From Diphasiastrum complanatum (lineage: Eukaryota > Streptophyta > Lycopodiopsida > Lycopodiales > Lycopodiaceae): a stretch of 64,000 nt of DNA. How positions within the stretch are numbered: the stretch's first letter is position 1; each line of letters begins with the position of its first letter. Position numbers and translations under genes: made by a program. The notes below the pieces were generated by a model. That model made no database searches, had not been told where the DNA came from, and worked only from the letters and a program-made list of their open reading frames with translations. Shown piece by piece: positions 47,850-60,560 of the stretch. The stretch covers positions 1 through 64,000 of the forward strand of contig MU831886.1 in assembly GCA_029204225.1 (NCBI GenBank). The letters are read 5' to 3'.

Positions 47850-48957
47850 TCGAGAAAGCTAAGTACAAGAAGGAAAAAGTTTATTGTTGTTTTGTAGACT
47901 TCAGGAAAGCCTTCGATTCTGTCCCACGCTCCTTGCTCATTCAGAGACTTCATTATCTAGGCTTCTCGACGGATATCATTCTAGTTGTCATGGCTCTCTA
48001 TGAGAGAGTTCTGGGCTGTTTTCGACATAGCAACAGTACTTCTGAGCATATTTGGAGTACTATTGGGGTGAAGCAGGGATGTTTTCTTTCACTAGTTCTT
48101 TTTGGACTATACATTGATGAGTTGGAGAGGGTCATTTCTCAGTTTGGCAGTGCCGGTTGTAGACTTGGCATCATTTTGATTGCTATTCTCCTCTATGCGG
48201 ATGATGTGGTACTAGTATCTCATACTAGAGAGGGATTACAGAGACAGTTGGATTGCTTATATACTTTCTGTGCATTGGGGCCTAGGGGTAAACATGGCGA
48301 AGACCAAAGTTATGGTCTTCAACACTTTTCGGGCTTTCATGTAGCGTCAGGAGCTTATTTTTGACGGACATCCTCTAGACGTGGTCTCTTCATACAGCTT
48401 ACCTGGGTGTACTCTTCATTGGCCCTACGTTCAATATGAGACAGGCGACTACTACTAGACTTGGGAAAGGTCACCCTTCCCTTGTTCAATTAGAGAAGTC
48501 CTGTTTTCGTAAGTCTACACTTTTGGACACTCTTGTCACCCCTTCAGCCTTGTATGCGGCAGAGGTATGGTGTACATACCTCTCCTCTTCACATTGGGCC
48601 AACATTTCACGTTTGCAGACTACCATGTTAGCTCGCATGGTTCGGGCAAAGCCTTCTGTTCCACATGAAATCATCCTTGCTGAGTTTTTCACTCTTCCTA
48701 TCCAGATAGATGCAGCCTTCTAGCTTATCACATACATTCAGAGAGTTCGGGCATTTCCAAATACAGAGCAGAGATGTACATGAATTTCGCTTACGTCCTC
48801 CCACCATCTCCAGGCTCAGGGGTACCGGCTGTCATGGTTCTCTCAGGCGTCACACTTCCTCATGGATTCATTTGGTATCGCTGTCACAGATCTCCCCTCG
48901 GGTACACACCAGTACATCCGACGGTTTCTATATAGAGCCTACGGATCAAATGCAACC
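47850..48957 (+). pseudogene. LINE-C reverse transcriptase remnant
   Basis: Motifs in order: [45 protein letters not shown], then TPSALYAAEVW and MVRAKPSVPHEIILAEF, as in LINE-A. Frames shift at least twice after the YADD box. Confidence 0.88.
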
Positions 48958-48967
48958 GTAAAAAAAA

Positions 48968-49170
48968 GTCGTAGCATATTTTTTGCTATTGATTCAACCA
49001 AGACATTAAGCATGGACTTTTTGGACACATTTGTGTTGCCTCGTCATTGTGAACATGTGTGTGTAAAAAAGGTCGTAATGGATTTTTTGCTATCGATTCA
49101 ACCAAGACATTAAGCATGGACTTTTTGGACACATTTGTGTTGTCTCGTCATTGTGAACATGTGTGTGTAT
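48968..49170. repeat. 104-bp tandem duplication
   Basis: Two direct copies with period 104 (48968-49071 and 49072-49170), each with GATTCAACCAAGACATTAAG and ending in a GTGTGTGT run. They lie directly after the LINE-C end. No coding signal. Confidence 0.9.
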
Positions 49171-50189
49171 GAGTTTCACATTTTTTTTTATTGTCGATCA
49201 TAACAAATATCATATTAAACATCTACACTTTTACATTACATCTATTTATTGTGAATGAAAATTTTATTATGATAAAATCTTTAATCTTAATATTGTTAAA
49301 TGTGCAGGTACTTTTTCAACCAGATCACTAAACAACAATTGGTAATATGTTGTTCAAGTTAAGCCACGCGCAATACATGTATTTAAAAATGCATATGTTG
49401 AGAATGAAATGGAGGATCTAAATTTGGACAACCCAAATATATCTGATGATGATGTAGAGATATCTTCAAATTTTGTGAATCCTAAAAATCCCATAAATGA
49501 ATCGCATGATTTCGACCCAAATGATGATGAGAATAATAGTGATTCTCTACATGAGGACAATATTGAGAGAAGTTCCGTTTTTTATAATGATGATGAAAAT
49601 CATCTAAGTGGAAACGAGTTGCAAGATGTATTGGCTGATGAATTTGAATCTTGCGATGATGAATAAAATATGTATATGTCACAATGAATTTTGCTATAAA
49701 ACAACACATTTGTGGCCAATATATATTGTTTCAAAATTCTTACATCTTTATACGATGTTGCATTTCTTAAGTTTCATGTCAAACACATCTCGCAATCACT
49801 TAGAATTGGAAAAACATATCAATAGATGTTTGAACCAATTAAGAGAACAATTAAAAAATGTCGGATGTTGATTATTTATATATTCTAGTCAACAAGCATC
49901 TTCTTTGCGATAACATCTATGAAAATCATATGAAAGACAATAATGCACTTTGTCACATTCGATTATTCATTTATCTTACATTCTTAATATCAACATAATA
50001 ATATATTATAATTAATTTTGAACATGCAAATGTACACAATATTCATTTTTTTGTATCAGTACATAAATACATCATAATGTCTATAAATGCGTAATTGAAT
50101 ATTATTTATTTGAGTATCAATAAATTTTAAATTTAATTCAAATGCATCATAATTTAAAATAATTTTCTCTCACATGGTGAAATAGTCTC
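49171..50189. other. AT-rich stretch with one acidic open frame
   Basis: Very AT-rich DNA. The plus-strand frame 49409-49666 (MEDLNLDNPNISDDDVEISS...) is rich in Asp, Asn and Glu, about 85 residues. Its upstream flank has an intron-end-like TGTGCAG at about 49302-49308. It could be the last exon of a degraded DNA transposase or a chance frame; I do not recognise a family. Confidence 0.35.
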
Positions 50190-50460
50190 TTGTGCTTGAG
50201 TTGTGGCGCCCGACTGGGCCTGAGACCTTTTTCAACGGCCACCGCTTTCTCACAGGCCCCTGGAGGTGTGGCTCTCGTTGGGTCCCGAGCCCGAGACCAC
50301 CTTTTTGGCGGGTACCAAGTGGAGTGGTAACGGGACCCACCTTTTTGTTGGGCACCACAATTTTCGCAGGCCGGTGGCCGCTTGGGTCCCAGCAGGCCTA
50401 AGCCCGAGAACCTTTTTTTGAATGATACCAGGGATTTTCAGCTAGCGCGGCGCCCACGCC
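50190..50460. other. GC-rich island in AT-rich surroundings
   Basis: About 270 bp, strongly GC-rich, with sharp edges against AT-rich DNA. Words such as CCACCTTTTTG and CCCGAGA recur at intervals, and TGGCGCCCGA near 50204 resembles a tRNA-Lys primer site. It may be an LTR-element leader remnant. No coding domain is recognised. Confidence 0.4.
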
Positions 50461-50639
50461 CTCATGCTCATGCGTACATGTCATACATCAGACATTTTCA
50501 CTATATATTCAAACACATTGCTTTCTCCCAAAGAATTATGGGATAAAGTCATCCATGCCACATGGCAAGCAATCAGGGAGGAGGCCAGGTATTGTCAAAG
50601 TACAGTACTTTGGACCGTAAATGAGTCTACTAATGACTC

Positions 50640-51509
50640 ACAAGAGTGATTGATTGATTGATCATAAAACAAATACAAACTAGACACACAAAATTGAGAT
50701 TGACAATTTGAGATGCATCACGCAAGAACAATCTATAATCATTAATCAAAAGAGATGTACACTCCACACACGTGTGAAACAGTACTCAATACAATTTGTA
50801 GACAACAAATGATGTCATGAATTCTTAGCTCTTGATTAGATCCAAAAACAATCAATGTACATAGTGTAGAAGTCGAGTTTTGCCAAGAGCTCTCAAAAAT
50901 ATTCTAAGGCATTACTATGGAGAGATGGATACATAGAAAGCCTCTTCTCCACCTCAAGTAAGGTGAAAATCCAGCATGAAGTTGATTGAGCTTTCTTGCC
51001 CTAATTTGCCATTCTAGCCTCATCCTAGAATTTTGCCATGTTGGTGGCTAGATTGATCATCCTACTCCATAAATCTAGGTGTTTGGTCATATAATGTAGG
51101 AACCACTACCAAAAAAACTTGACCAACTTTTTAGACATGATCTAACCTACTCTAGTGTGGCTTTCCCACATGGCTCCATGGCCTCACACGTGTGGGACCC
51201 ACATATGTACAATTTATATGGTTTTGATCCAATTTTTGGCAATTTCTCGCACTCCTCCTCAAATTTAGTCTAAAAAATCCAGCTACAAACAAGAAACTTT
51301 TGAGACTCCAATAGAGAATGATGTCCATGAAAGATCTTTCACCACCTCTTAAAGGATCCCTTACATGATGTTCCATTATTGTGTCTATATACATGTAGCT
51401 CACTTCAAAGCTAAACATCATGCCAAGCTATGAATTCCAAGGCTTTTTGTGCACTTGACGATACATGAATTAAGCTATTAAGTGCATAAATAATGTTGCC
51501 AACGACAAC
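50640..51509. other. Unassigned, possible LTR side of the minus-strand copia
   Basis: 870 bp with no recognised domain. It lies on the 3' side of the antisense copia fragment and may contain its worn LTR. A TGAT tandem run occurs at 50647-50662. No matching second LTR was found. Confidence 0.35.
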
Positions 51510-53880
51510 TTACCTTGCTTGATTCATATGATTGAGCCTTGATGGCTCCAAATTGTTACTCAAGAATTTTCGTGGAGTCCTTGGGTCTTGAGCTTGCTCC
51601 TCCTCTTGACTTGACTCCAAGCCTTCAATGATTTGAATAAGGTGTTGATCCAAAGGTGCTTCTTCAAGTTTGAAAATCTTCCACTCTTGAAAGATCATAT
51701 TTCCATCATTGACAACTTCTTTGGTGTAGATTCTACAATCTCTACTTGAAGAGCAAAACACTACCATTAATCCTATCATTAAAGTAGGATTTTCTTTGGT
51801 CCATTGGAATGATCATGCACAAAGCATGTGGACACAAAGATTTCCAAAACAAATGATGTTTCATCTTTTATGATACTATTCAAACTATTACAAGCATAGT
51901 TATCCAATGAAATTGCTTGATCAACAACAACTATAGATTGGAAAGCATTCAACTTCATTGTCTTGTCATATAAGTACTAAACATAATCAATCTTAAAGTC
52001 ACTTCATGTCTACTAATACTATCCAAGAAGGATTCAAAGATAGTAGACTCTCCAATGCCCTTCAACCTTGCAAGATGCACACTTGAATGGAAAAATTGCA
52101 TGCAATTTGATGACTTGGCCTTTGTCTTTGAGGTACTCCTTGGAGCTCTTGGTTTTTGAGGTAGATCCTCAAAATCTTCTTCTCTTTAATACTCATCCTC
52201 AATCCTTGCAAGCTTATTGTCACCAAAATTGTTAGTTGCACTCTCAATAGCAACATAAGCCTCCAATTTCAACAATCTCCCTTGTTTAATGCAATTATCA
52301 TTCTTCAAAATGGAACAAACACCATGCTTGAAGTGGACACCACTTTCCACAAGTTGACCAACACTTAGCATATTTTTGGAGATTGGTGGTACATAAAGAA
52401 CATTTTCTAGATCCATACTTTTTGAGGATTCTAGACACAAAGAGATGGTACCAACACCATCTATCCTACACTCTTCATCACTTGTAGTAAAGACAAACTT
52501 TTTAGCATCATTGAAAGAGCGTAAATTGAGAAAAAGTCATTTTCATAAGTCATGTGGAAACTTGCCCCACTATCAATCCACCAAATATCTCTTGAAATGC
52601 CATTTCTTGTTGGTGAGGAGATGCCATCAAGAATAGATCTCCTTCATCCTCCTCTTCATGTGCAAGATTTTCTTGTTTGTTCTCCTCCTCTTGTGCTCTT
52701 TGCCTCTTGTAGCATTCGGATGCAAAATGCCTCTTCTTTCCACAAAAGAAGCTTTTTTGCCTTGACTTGTCCTTTGCCTTTGAACTTGATGCTTGATCCT
52801 CCTCCTTGGCTTCCTTTGTTTGATCCTTCTTGGATCCCTTGGTCTTCTTCTTGCTCTTGAATGATAAATTTGATTTCTCATCTCCATCTTGCAATGATAA
52901 GGAACTCATCCTAGATTTTGCATGGAGCATCCTACACTCTTCAGCCACTAGCACACCATGGAGCTTATCAATTGATGGCAAATTGTCTTGGATGGCAAAA
53001 CTTTGAACCAAATTGAAGAAGTCATCTCCTAAGCCATTGAGGATCACTTGTACAAGTTCATTATAAAAGATCTTTTGCCTATAGAAGCCAACTCTTTGTT
53101 GAGAGACTTAATCCTTAGCACATACTCTTGTGCACTTTCATCACTTCTTCTCATGCTTTGTAAGATTTGGTTTTTTAGCATAAGCACTATTGATTGTTGG
53201 ATTCATATATATAACTTTTAAATAATCCCAAGCTTTCTTGGTCAATGTACAAGAGGTCATCACTAACATTCATTTATATGCAATGAAGTGCTACTCTTGC
53301 CTTCTTCTTGTATCTAACCAATTCTTGTCTTCCAAGAGGCTCATCCTCTTCTTCTAGGACAATCTCAAAGAGGTCTTGGAGCACTAAAAAAGACTCCATC
53401 CTCACTTTCCATATTGAGTAGTTTGTAGAATTTAACTTTCATTAGATCCAAAAAGGAATGCTCGAGATTATTGGTTTCGCCACATCATACAGGACGAGGC
53501 CAGTAAGGTAATTAATAACCTTGTGAGGCCCAGACACACTATTTTGGAGTTAGTAAGAGACTACCTCCTTCAAGAGGTCATCACTAGCATTGATTTTGAT
53601 GCAATGAAGTGCTAGTCTTGTCTTCTTCTTGTATCTAACCAATTCTTGTCCTCCAAGAGGCTCATCCTCTTCTTCTAGGACAATCTCAAAGAGGTCTTGG
53701 AGCACTAAGAATGACTCCATCATCACTTTTCATATTGAGTAGTTTGTAGAATTCAACTCTCACTAGATCCAAAAAGGAATGCTCGAGATTATTGGTTTCG
53801 CCACATCATACTGGACGAGGCCAGTAAGGTAATTAATAACCTTTTGAGGCCCAAACACACTATTTGGAGTTAGTACATGG
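51510..53880 (-). mobile_element. Ty1/copia fragment, antisense
   Basis: Minus-strand parts in coding order: gag from about 53880, including ILNGLGDDFFNLVQSFAIQ and a zinc knuckle CGKKRHFASECY near 52730; a protease site region near 52570; a protease-linker block (LENVLYVPPISKNMLSVGQ, about 52440-52190); and a post-integrase linker (CSSSRDCRIYTKE, 51779-51510). The gag resembles the one at 24616-25550. Broken, with several breaks; old. Confidence 0.75.
53251..53880. repeat. 321-bp tandem duplication in copia gag
   Basis: 53251-53571 and 53572-53880 are direct copies with period 321 and a few percent difference by eye. Both contain CTCGAGATTATTGGTTTCGC near their ends. It lies within the 5' gag side of the antisense copia fragment. 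Confidence 0.88.
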
Positions 53881-55767
53881 TTTACATGTGTAGAGTATCA
53901 ATAGCAATGGAATTTCTCAACTGGGGAGTTTAGGCCTTGCATGACTGCATGCACAAGAAGGTTTCGGGTCTATTTATTCCTTGGAAACTCACGCTACTCC
54001 ATCATTGTTGTGGTGATTCATTGCCAGGTCCTGTCAGTCTACGCTTGCTTCCTATTCCTTGGCTCGGGGGTGAAGCTTCTGGAGATTTGGTTTACTCCAC
54101 AATGTGTTCTCTTGTGTTTTGTCTTGTAAGCAAGATCTTGAGGAGCTTTCCCTTACAAGAGGTCTAGCAAGGCTTATGTCCCAAGGAGTATGATTTTTAA
54201 ATATTATACAAATAATAACTAAGCTCATTGTATCTTCTTTGCAACTACATCTAGATATATAATATGAGATTGTTGGATGCACTACATCTAGATTTATACT
54301 TTTATTTTATAAATACAAACACATAATAAATGTTGTATTTTGATTGTTAAACTACTTTTTTTCAATGTGATATATTTCTATACTGAATAACTCAACACAC
54401 ACGAGCGCATGATGGTGGGAAATGCCAGCATCAGTCACACATGATTCTACATGATGAATGAATTAAAAACAAAAAATCTCCATCACATAAGAGAGCTTAC
54501 AGAGGGGTTTGGCCAAGTCAAATCTTCTATCAAGTGCCTTGCATAATGGCCAAAAAATATATTTCAAAAAGTTAACAATCTATGGATCGAAAACTGTCAC
54601 ACACCAAAAAAAGCTCTCACATATGCAAAGTGTAAAAAAAATCAGATCCAAAACATGCTTAATAGATCAATTGATCTTTGGCTAAACTTGAGTGCACATC
54701 TGGATTCATCAACTAGCTAGGGATCATTTATCTACCATGCTAGAACTTGAAAATACATGCATATACTAAGATCCAATACGGTAGTCATGTCCCTGTCCAT
54801 ACAACAACAATAGTAGTACAACGTTCACACTTTCAGCAACTACAATCATTGATGCTGATTTTCTAGAAGAAAATGTGCTAGATGTATCTCATGTGCACAA
54901 AATCTGCTATTATGCCACTTTTTACTGATATACGAATATGGCTATGTTAAAGAGTAGCTATAAAATTCTATGGCAGGTTCAAATGTATCAAGTCGTCAAA
55001 TGACAGTTATATCAGAAGAATTAGAGCCATTTTTAAGACTTTACTGTTTTTAATAAGTTTGTTAAATAGCAATACTTATAAGTGACTCTGATGGACAAAA
55101 ATATCTATAGTTGTTAATGGCAATTGGTTGCCGTGTTGTAATTGATCAATGTATCTTATTTATATCATGATTAATAAAAGATGCCCAGGTACCTTTAAGG
55201 CACTGACTTAAGTTTCAAGGAAAGGTCCAAAGGCTAAGGATCCTGCAAACAACGACAATCAAAGTTCAGTTCAAGACGAAGACAACAAACCAGCGAAATA
55301 CGACAATTAATGATCGTGACAAATGATACCCTTTTGAAGATCAAGGATGTCCTTGCAAAATTAGGATCATGACCTTATCATACAGGTGAAACTGCTTAGA
55401 AGACATTCAAGTGCCTTGGACGAAAAGAATTGTCGAAGTTGACACAATGGGGAAGATTGTAAGTCAACATGATTGATGACTTTCAAAATTATTTGGAGAG
55501 CCAAAACCATATTCAATGACATTTTTGCTTTATGAGATCTACTAATAGCCTTATTGAAGGTTAGTTTTGAAGAACTCACCCTTGTGAATGTCGTCGGAAG
55601 AGGATACACCAAGGACTACTGGTTAATTCAAAGCCAACAACTCATCAATCGACATATGTCAAATGGACTTGAAAATTGTTTTCAAAATGAGTAAATTCAA
55701 ATTCTATGGAAGCGATTCAATGGAAAACAAGAATACAATGGTGTTTGGAACTCAGAGGTTAGTAACT

Positions 55768-55771
<4 letters not shown>
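53881..55771. other. No gene recognised
   Basis: 1.9 kb. Two overlapping plus-strand frames at 53937-54167 have no family features. The remainder is AT-rich with no coding, RNA or repeat signal that I can name. Confidence 0.5.

Positions 55772-55815
<44 letters not shown>
55772..55815. repeat. CT microsatellite
   Basis: About 22 CT units. The Ser-Leu frame across it is an artefact. Confidence 0.95.
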
Positions 55816-55817
<2 letters not shown>

Positions 55818-58299
55818 GAGGTACGGGAAAGGGAGAGGCATTCAGTGATGGATTCTGTAGAGAAGAAGGGAGTTGTTTTGTTTTCCGGGGTGAAGAGAGG
55901 ACATTCCTTCACAACCTCTGAGAAATTGTTTTCATTCCTATATACTGTGTATTCCTATATACTGTGTAGGCGAGGCAGGAAGGAGAGCATTCTCATGTTC
56001 TGGAGGAGATTCGTTCCTGTTTTCTGAGATACGATGAGTGAAGAATGAAGACAAGCGCACTAGCAGTCTAAGATTATATCATCATGATGTGAATGAATAC
56101 TATTGCTTATTAGTGATGAGTGGCTACACTTTCTTGAAAGATGTTATGGGCTGTAGCGACCTGGTCCAAGTTTTCAAGAAAGAATGGAAGCTTTCTTCAT
56201 CAACTGAGGATTGAATGTAATGCTCTGTGGTCTGAGTGTCGCTTAATTCCGATTTATCTATGTATCGCTGACTACTACCGTGAAGGAGTCCATCGTTGTT
56301 GTTTCCGCTGCTTGTTGCTGACGCTGCCTGTTGCTGAGCACGCTAACTGCTGTCCACTTGTTGCTCTGAAGGTCCTGTTATTCTGCCTCACTGACATGTG
56401 AAGGCTATTTACTGAGAAATTTGTTATTGTTGTGAGATGCGACCCTGCTTTCCAATTCAATACATTCTTAAAGGAATGTCAGTTCGTGGTCTGATCTTTG
56501 GTTCCAACTTTGCTTGAGCAACCTGAAAATGTGGTGTGTAGTGACTGTAATAAGAAATCTGAGAATCCGCTTGTAGTGACCATCAAATGAATGCATCTTG
56601 GAAAGCTCAACAAACAAACCTTCAGTTTGAGGCCGTGTCTGATGTTAGTTTGAGAATCTTGTAGCGCGACTGTCCACAATAAGCTTGTTGTTGGTCGTTG
56701 GAGAGACCATTGCTACTGGGTCAATTATGTTTTGGAAGTCTGCTTTGAAACTTCATTGTTGAGTGAAAGAAGGAATTGTGAACGATTTGAGTGCCCACTT
56801 TATGCAAAACTGAAATAAAATGAAGGGGCCTCCAAAAGTGAAGATATTAAAGAACCAGTTACCTGCTGAAGAGGCCCTTAGCCTGTGGACAGTCCCTTGA
56901 AATTTAAGTCAGAGCATAAGGATCTGAAGTGAAATCATTTACCTTTTTACTTTTTACTGTATTTTTTTATGGCTTAATCATCTCTTTAAGCATGTAGACC
57001 GGTTTCTGCTTATTATGAATAATAAGTATCCACTTTTATGAATCTGGAAAGAAAGGATTTATGTGCTCGTGTGGAATATATAACCCATAGTATCCAATAC
57101 ATGGTATGTTTTTAAAGTCTAATGAATTACAGATTTACTTTCTGCTGTAAAAATTCTAGAAAATATTGTAAAAATTATAGAAAATAAAGAACAATTAGAT
57201 TCTATTTTTATAATGGAATATTATATAGGCTTACACATATACTTAGCATGATAAATCAGCTATTGCTAATCCATTGAAAAACATGGAGAAGCTATTGCTC
57301 AAAGTGGTTGAAAAACACCATTAGAGCTATATATATTATATATCTCCAAAACCACATACATTATCATGACAAAACCATTGAAAAAGATGGTCCTGATTTC
57401 GTAATTAGATCATGGCAATTGCATACATGAATGAATTACAGTAAGTATAAATGCCAATGATTTCTTGTGAATGGGGTGCATCTTAAATATAAGTAAGGAA
57501 AGTATGAAATTTACTGATGTGTAATTGGAGATCATACTAAATATTTCAAAAAAAAATTGAAAGATAATGGAAATGATTTCATACAATACACCAAATTGAA
57601 CTCTAATTGTGATCTATCAACTTCTAAAGCAACATCATACGTATCTTAATTAGATCATGATAAAATATTTGTATACAAAGTTTGCTTGATTGGAGAGAAC
57701 ACAAAAATTAGTAAATGAAAAATATTTATATCATTGAAAAGAATATTTGAGATGGATTACTTATGAGGTGAATGGGTTTAAACTTATGTTACCTTTGAGT
57801 ATAATCTATGGCAATATCCGAACTAGAAACCCAATGACTAGCTTCATAATCATACCAAAACCCCGCTATAGTGTTATGAACACTATTAAGCAACACACCA
57901 AATGTACCACATGTTTTATGGCGACCACAATGGGATTTAGATCTATGAAAGCCAGATACTCTAGTGGTATCATAGTTCATACTGCCATAGAGGATTTAGA
58001 AGTGTTATCAATGCTCCTAATGTGAAAGAAATTGGACAAATACGAAAGGGAAACATACATCTTGATGAAAAAGAAGAAGAAAAAAAAATTGAATATTCCA
58101 CATGGAATTGACCTCGTGAAATCCTTTATGTGTTTTGATTTTGAATGGACAATCATTATTTAATGATTGTATAGATGAAAAATGAATGATTGTAACTTTT
58201 GATCATGATGGTATTGTGTGATAAAAATTGTTGTTTGGACTTGGTGATATTTGTCAGATGTGTGAGCAAGATTGAATGTTTTCATGATTGAGTAGTACA
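55816..58299. other. No gene recognised; 17-bp duplication
   Basis: 2.5 kb. 55934-55967 is a perfect 17-bp direct duplication (ATTCCTATATACTGTGT twice). The part to about 56900 has a more balanced base composition and could be transcribed, but frames at 56141-56401 and 57747-58025 match nothing I know. 56900-58299 is AT-rich. Confidence 0.5.
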
Positions 58300-59150
58300 A
58301 CAGTTTCAAGATTTGTAGAAGAAGTAAGGTATAGTGTTGGACAGAGAGGTGTAGGTGTGAAGCCTAGCCCCACCATCCTAGCCTAGTGGGTGCCATCTTG
58401 AAGTAGACAAGGAAAGTCACTCAAGAGGACCATATCGAAATTGCATGTCTTGAATGAGTGTTATTCATACTTGATAAACAAAAAGAAAAAAAAAAATTGT
58501 GAAAAAGAAGAAGAAGAAAACACTTAGAAATGAAAGATGAAGAGAACTAGCTAAAGAAGCTATAAGTATTACAGACTAAGTAAGTCCAATTCAAAATTGA
58601 AATCAATCATTATCACCAAAGCTATAATTGGAAAAAAAAAATCATTTCTATGATCATTTCACAACAATCCAATAGAACATATAAAATAAAACAACAAAAA
58701 AAAAAAACAATGTCAATGTATGAAAAAAATGCCAATCTACCCAGTTTTAATGGAAATGAAGATGAAGATGCAGATCTACATATTCAAAGGTTCATAAATG
58801 TGTATAGACAAAATTACAAAGAAGAAGATGATGATATGTTTAGATTATTTCTAGTACATTGGATAATCTTGCTCTTGAGGTATTCTGTATTGAATCAAAA
58901 GAAAATTTGCAATTGGACAAAACTTAAAACAAGCTTCTTAAATAGGTTTAGAAGATGGAATTACTCTTCTGATGTCATCAAATTACTAAGTGAAATTAAA
59001 TTGAAACAAAATGAACCTATCAAAAGCTTTGTTGATAGAATCAATTGTTTGGCTAAAAGATTAAGTGAAAGACCAGGAGAAGAGTTTTTCTTATCTTGGT
59101 TTATATCAGGTTTGCCTGATGACATGACATATAGTATTCTCTCCAATTGA
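58300..59150 (+). mobile_element. Retrotransposon gag fragment (gypsy-type)
   Basis: A frame at 58710-59150 has the retrotransposon-gag pattern: LPSFNGNEDEDADLHIQRF, WTKLKTSFLNRFRRWNYSS, IKSFVDRINCLAKRL and FISGLPDDM. This is the capsid part of Ty3/gypsy gag. No LTR or pol follows; copia sequence begins at about 59150. Fossil. Confidence 0.7.
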
Positions 59151-60188
59151 TCTTGACTATCCTTCTGACAAAGTCGATCTCCCTGTCTACCATAGCTGCA
59201 TCCTTGGAAAGCATACTAGGATTCCTTTTATATCGAGTCATAGGCATGCAACAAAAGGTCTGTTAGATAATGTTCATTTCAGATATATGTTGACCTATGC
59301 AAACTCCATCATTGTTAGATGCAAAGTATTTCATTACTTTTATTGACGACTTTTCTAGAAGAACAGTTGTTTACTTCAGTAAGCAAAAATCAGAGGCTTT
59401 CATCAAGTTTAGACAATTCAAAGAGCATGCAAAAAATCAAACTGGCAAATTAATCAAAGCACTGAGGTCTGACAACGGGGGAGAATACATCCCCGCCGAA
59501 TTCAAGGAGTACTAACTTAACAATGGTATTGAGCAACACATTACCTCCTAGTTGCCTCAGTCAAATGGTCTTGCTGAGAGAAAGAATAGAACCTTAGTTG
59601 AATTGGCAAAGTGCATGTTATCACATGTGTCACTTTCAAAGTCCTTCTGGGCTTTGCGAAAAATCCGACAGTGTCCTTAAATCTCCCCACACTATGCCAG
59701 AGTCATTTCCTTAACATTTGAGTCACTTTGAAAAATGCGAAAAATGCGACTCTGCATATTCACTCGCAAATCCTAACAGGCGACAGTGTCGCTAAAATAC
59801 GAAAAATGTGACATTGTAATTTCACTCTTAATTCTTGACAGACGAAAAATGCGACATTGTTGTCAAACTTTGTGTATTTTTGCAGACTGTGTAAAAACGC
59901 TTGTAATTCTGCAGACTGTATAAAAACACGAAAAAATTTGCAGAACTGGATAAACAATGGATGAGGATTAAAACCGATTAGTCGATTAGTAGAAGGAGAA
60001 TAATCCAACACGATCTAGGCGAAGCTCATTTCTGCCTTGGTATTCAAATCCACAGAGACAGAAATCAAAAGTTAATTTACATTACTCAACAGAGGTACAT
60101 CTACAAAATATTAGTCAAATATAATCTGGTTAATTGCAAGTTAGCTCTCTCACCAAAAACCATGTCTCAAATTGTCAAAGGAACAATG
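59150..60188 (+). mobile_element. Ty1/copia integrase and RT fragments (same family as Copia-C)
   Basis: Integrase core at about 59290-59640 (AKYFITFIDDFSRRTVVYF, ALRSDNGGEYIPAEF, QSNGLAERKNRTLVE) and an RT piece at about 60010-60190 (GEAHFCLGIQIHRD, LIYITQQRYIYKIL). About 360 bp with repeated GCGAAAAATGCGAC-type motifs separates them. Integrase resembles that of Copia-C at 63090. Broken; old. Confidence 0.75.
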
Positions 60189-60560
60189 TGTTGGATTTAT
60201 CTCCTTTACTCTACTAAATCCTGTGTTAATTTGCCTCCATTCATGCTGCTACATTTTTACTCATGTTGTCGCACAATCTGTATATTTACATGTAAAATAA
60301 GACAAACGAATAAAATGCGACTGTCTGCATAAATACAAGTAAATTTCCACAGGCGAAAAAGGCGAAAAATATGACACTGGGTTTTTACATGTGATTTGTG
60401 ACAAGCGAAAAAGACGACACTGCCTACAAATGCAATAGGTGCCCTTATAGAAAAGCGAAGGCACCTTGTAAACCAAATCTTAAGGCATTTGTCAGAGTGT
60501 CACATTTTTTGCATCTTCACCAATGTTCATTTCAGCGAAGGCTGACGTCGCGGCCTTCTC
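59645..60560. repeat. Dispersed GCGAAAAATGCGACACTG-type motif cluster
   Basis: At least seven variants of one 16-18 bp motif: near 59657, 59736, 59795, 59842, 60304, 60353 and 60405, plus a palindromic GCGACAGTGTCGC near 59781. They fall in two groups, one between copia integrase and RT pieces, the other in the putative Copia-C LTR. They could be subterminal repeats of a DNA transposon or reiterated LTR motifs. Confidence 0.5.

Larger units (their letters stand above)
45780..48957 (+). mobile_element. LINE-C, non-LTR retrotransposon with ORF1, EN and RT remnants
   Basis: Plus-strand LINE of the same family as LINE-A: ORF1 45807-46730 (extending in another frame to about 46970), endonuclease about 47000-47780, RT about 47850-48957. 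RT motifs [25 protein letters not shown] and [14 protein letters not shown] match LINE-A. The EN-to-RT linker and first RT blocks are absent (a jump near 47770-47860). ORF2 is spread over several frames. The 3' end stops at YIRRFLYRAYGS, before the CCHC-like block present in LINE-A. It is dead. It begins about 1 kb after the ARMC7 stop. Confidence 0.9.

Noticed and set aside
54052-54282. Small genes on both strands near 53937-54282
   Set aside because: Short overlapping frames with no recognised motif.
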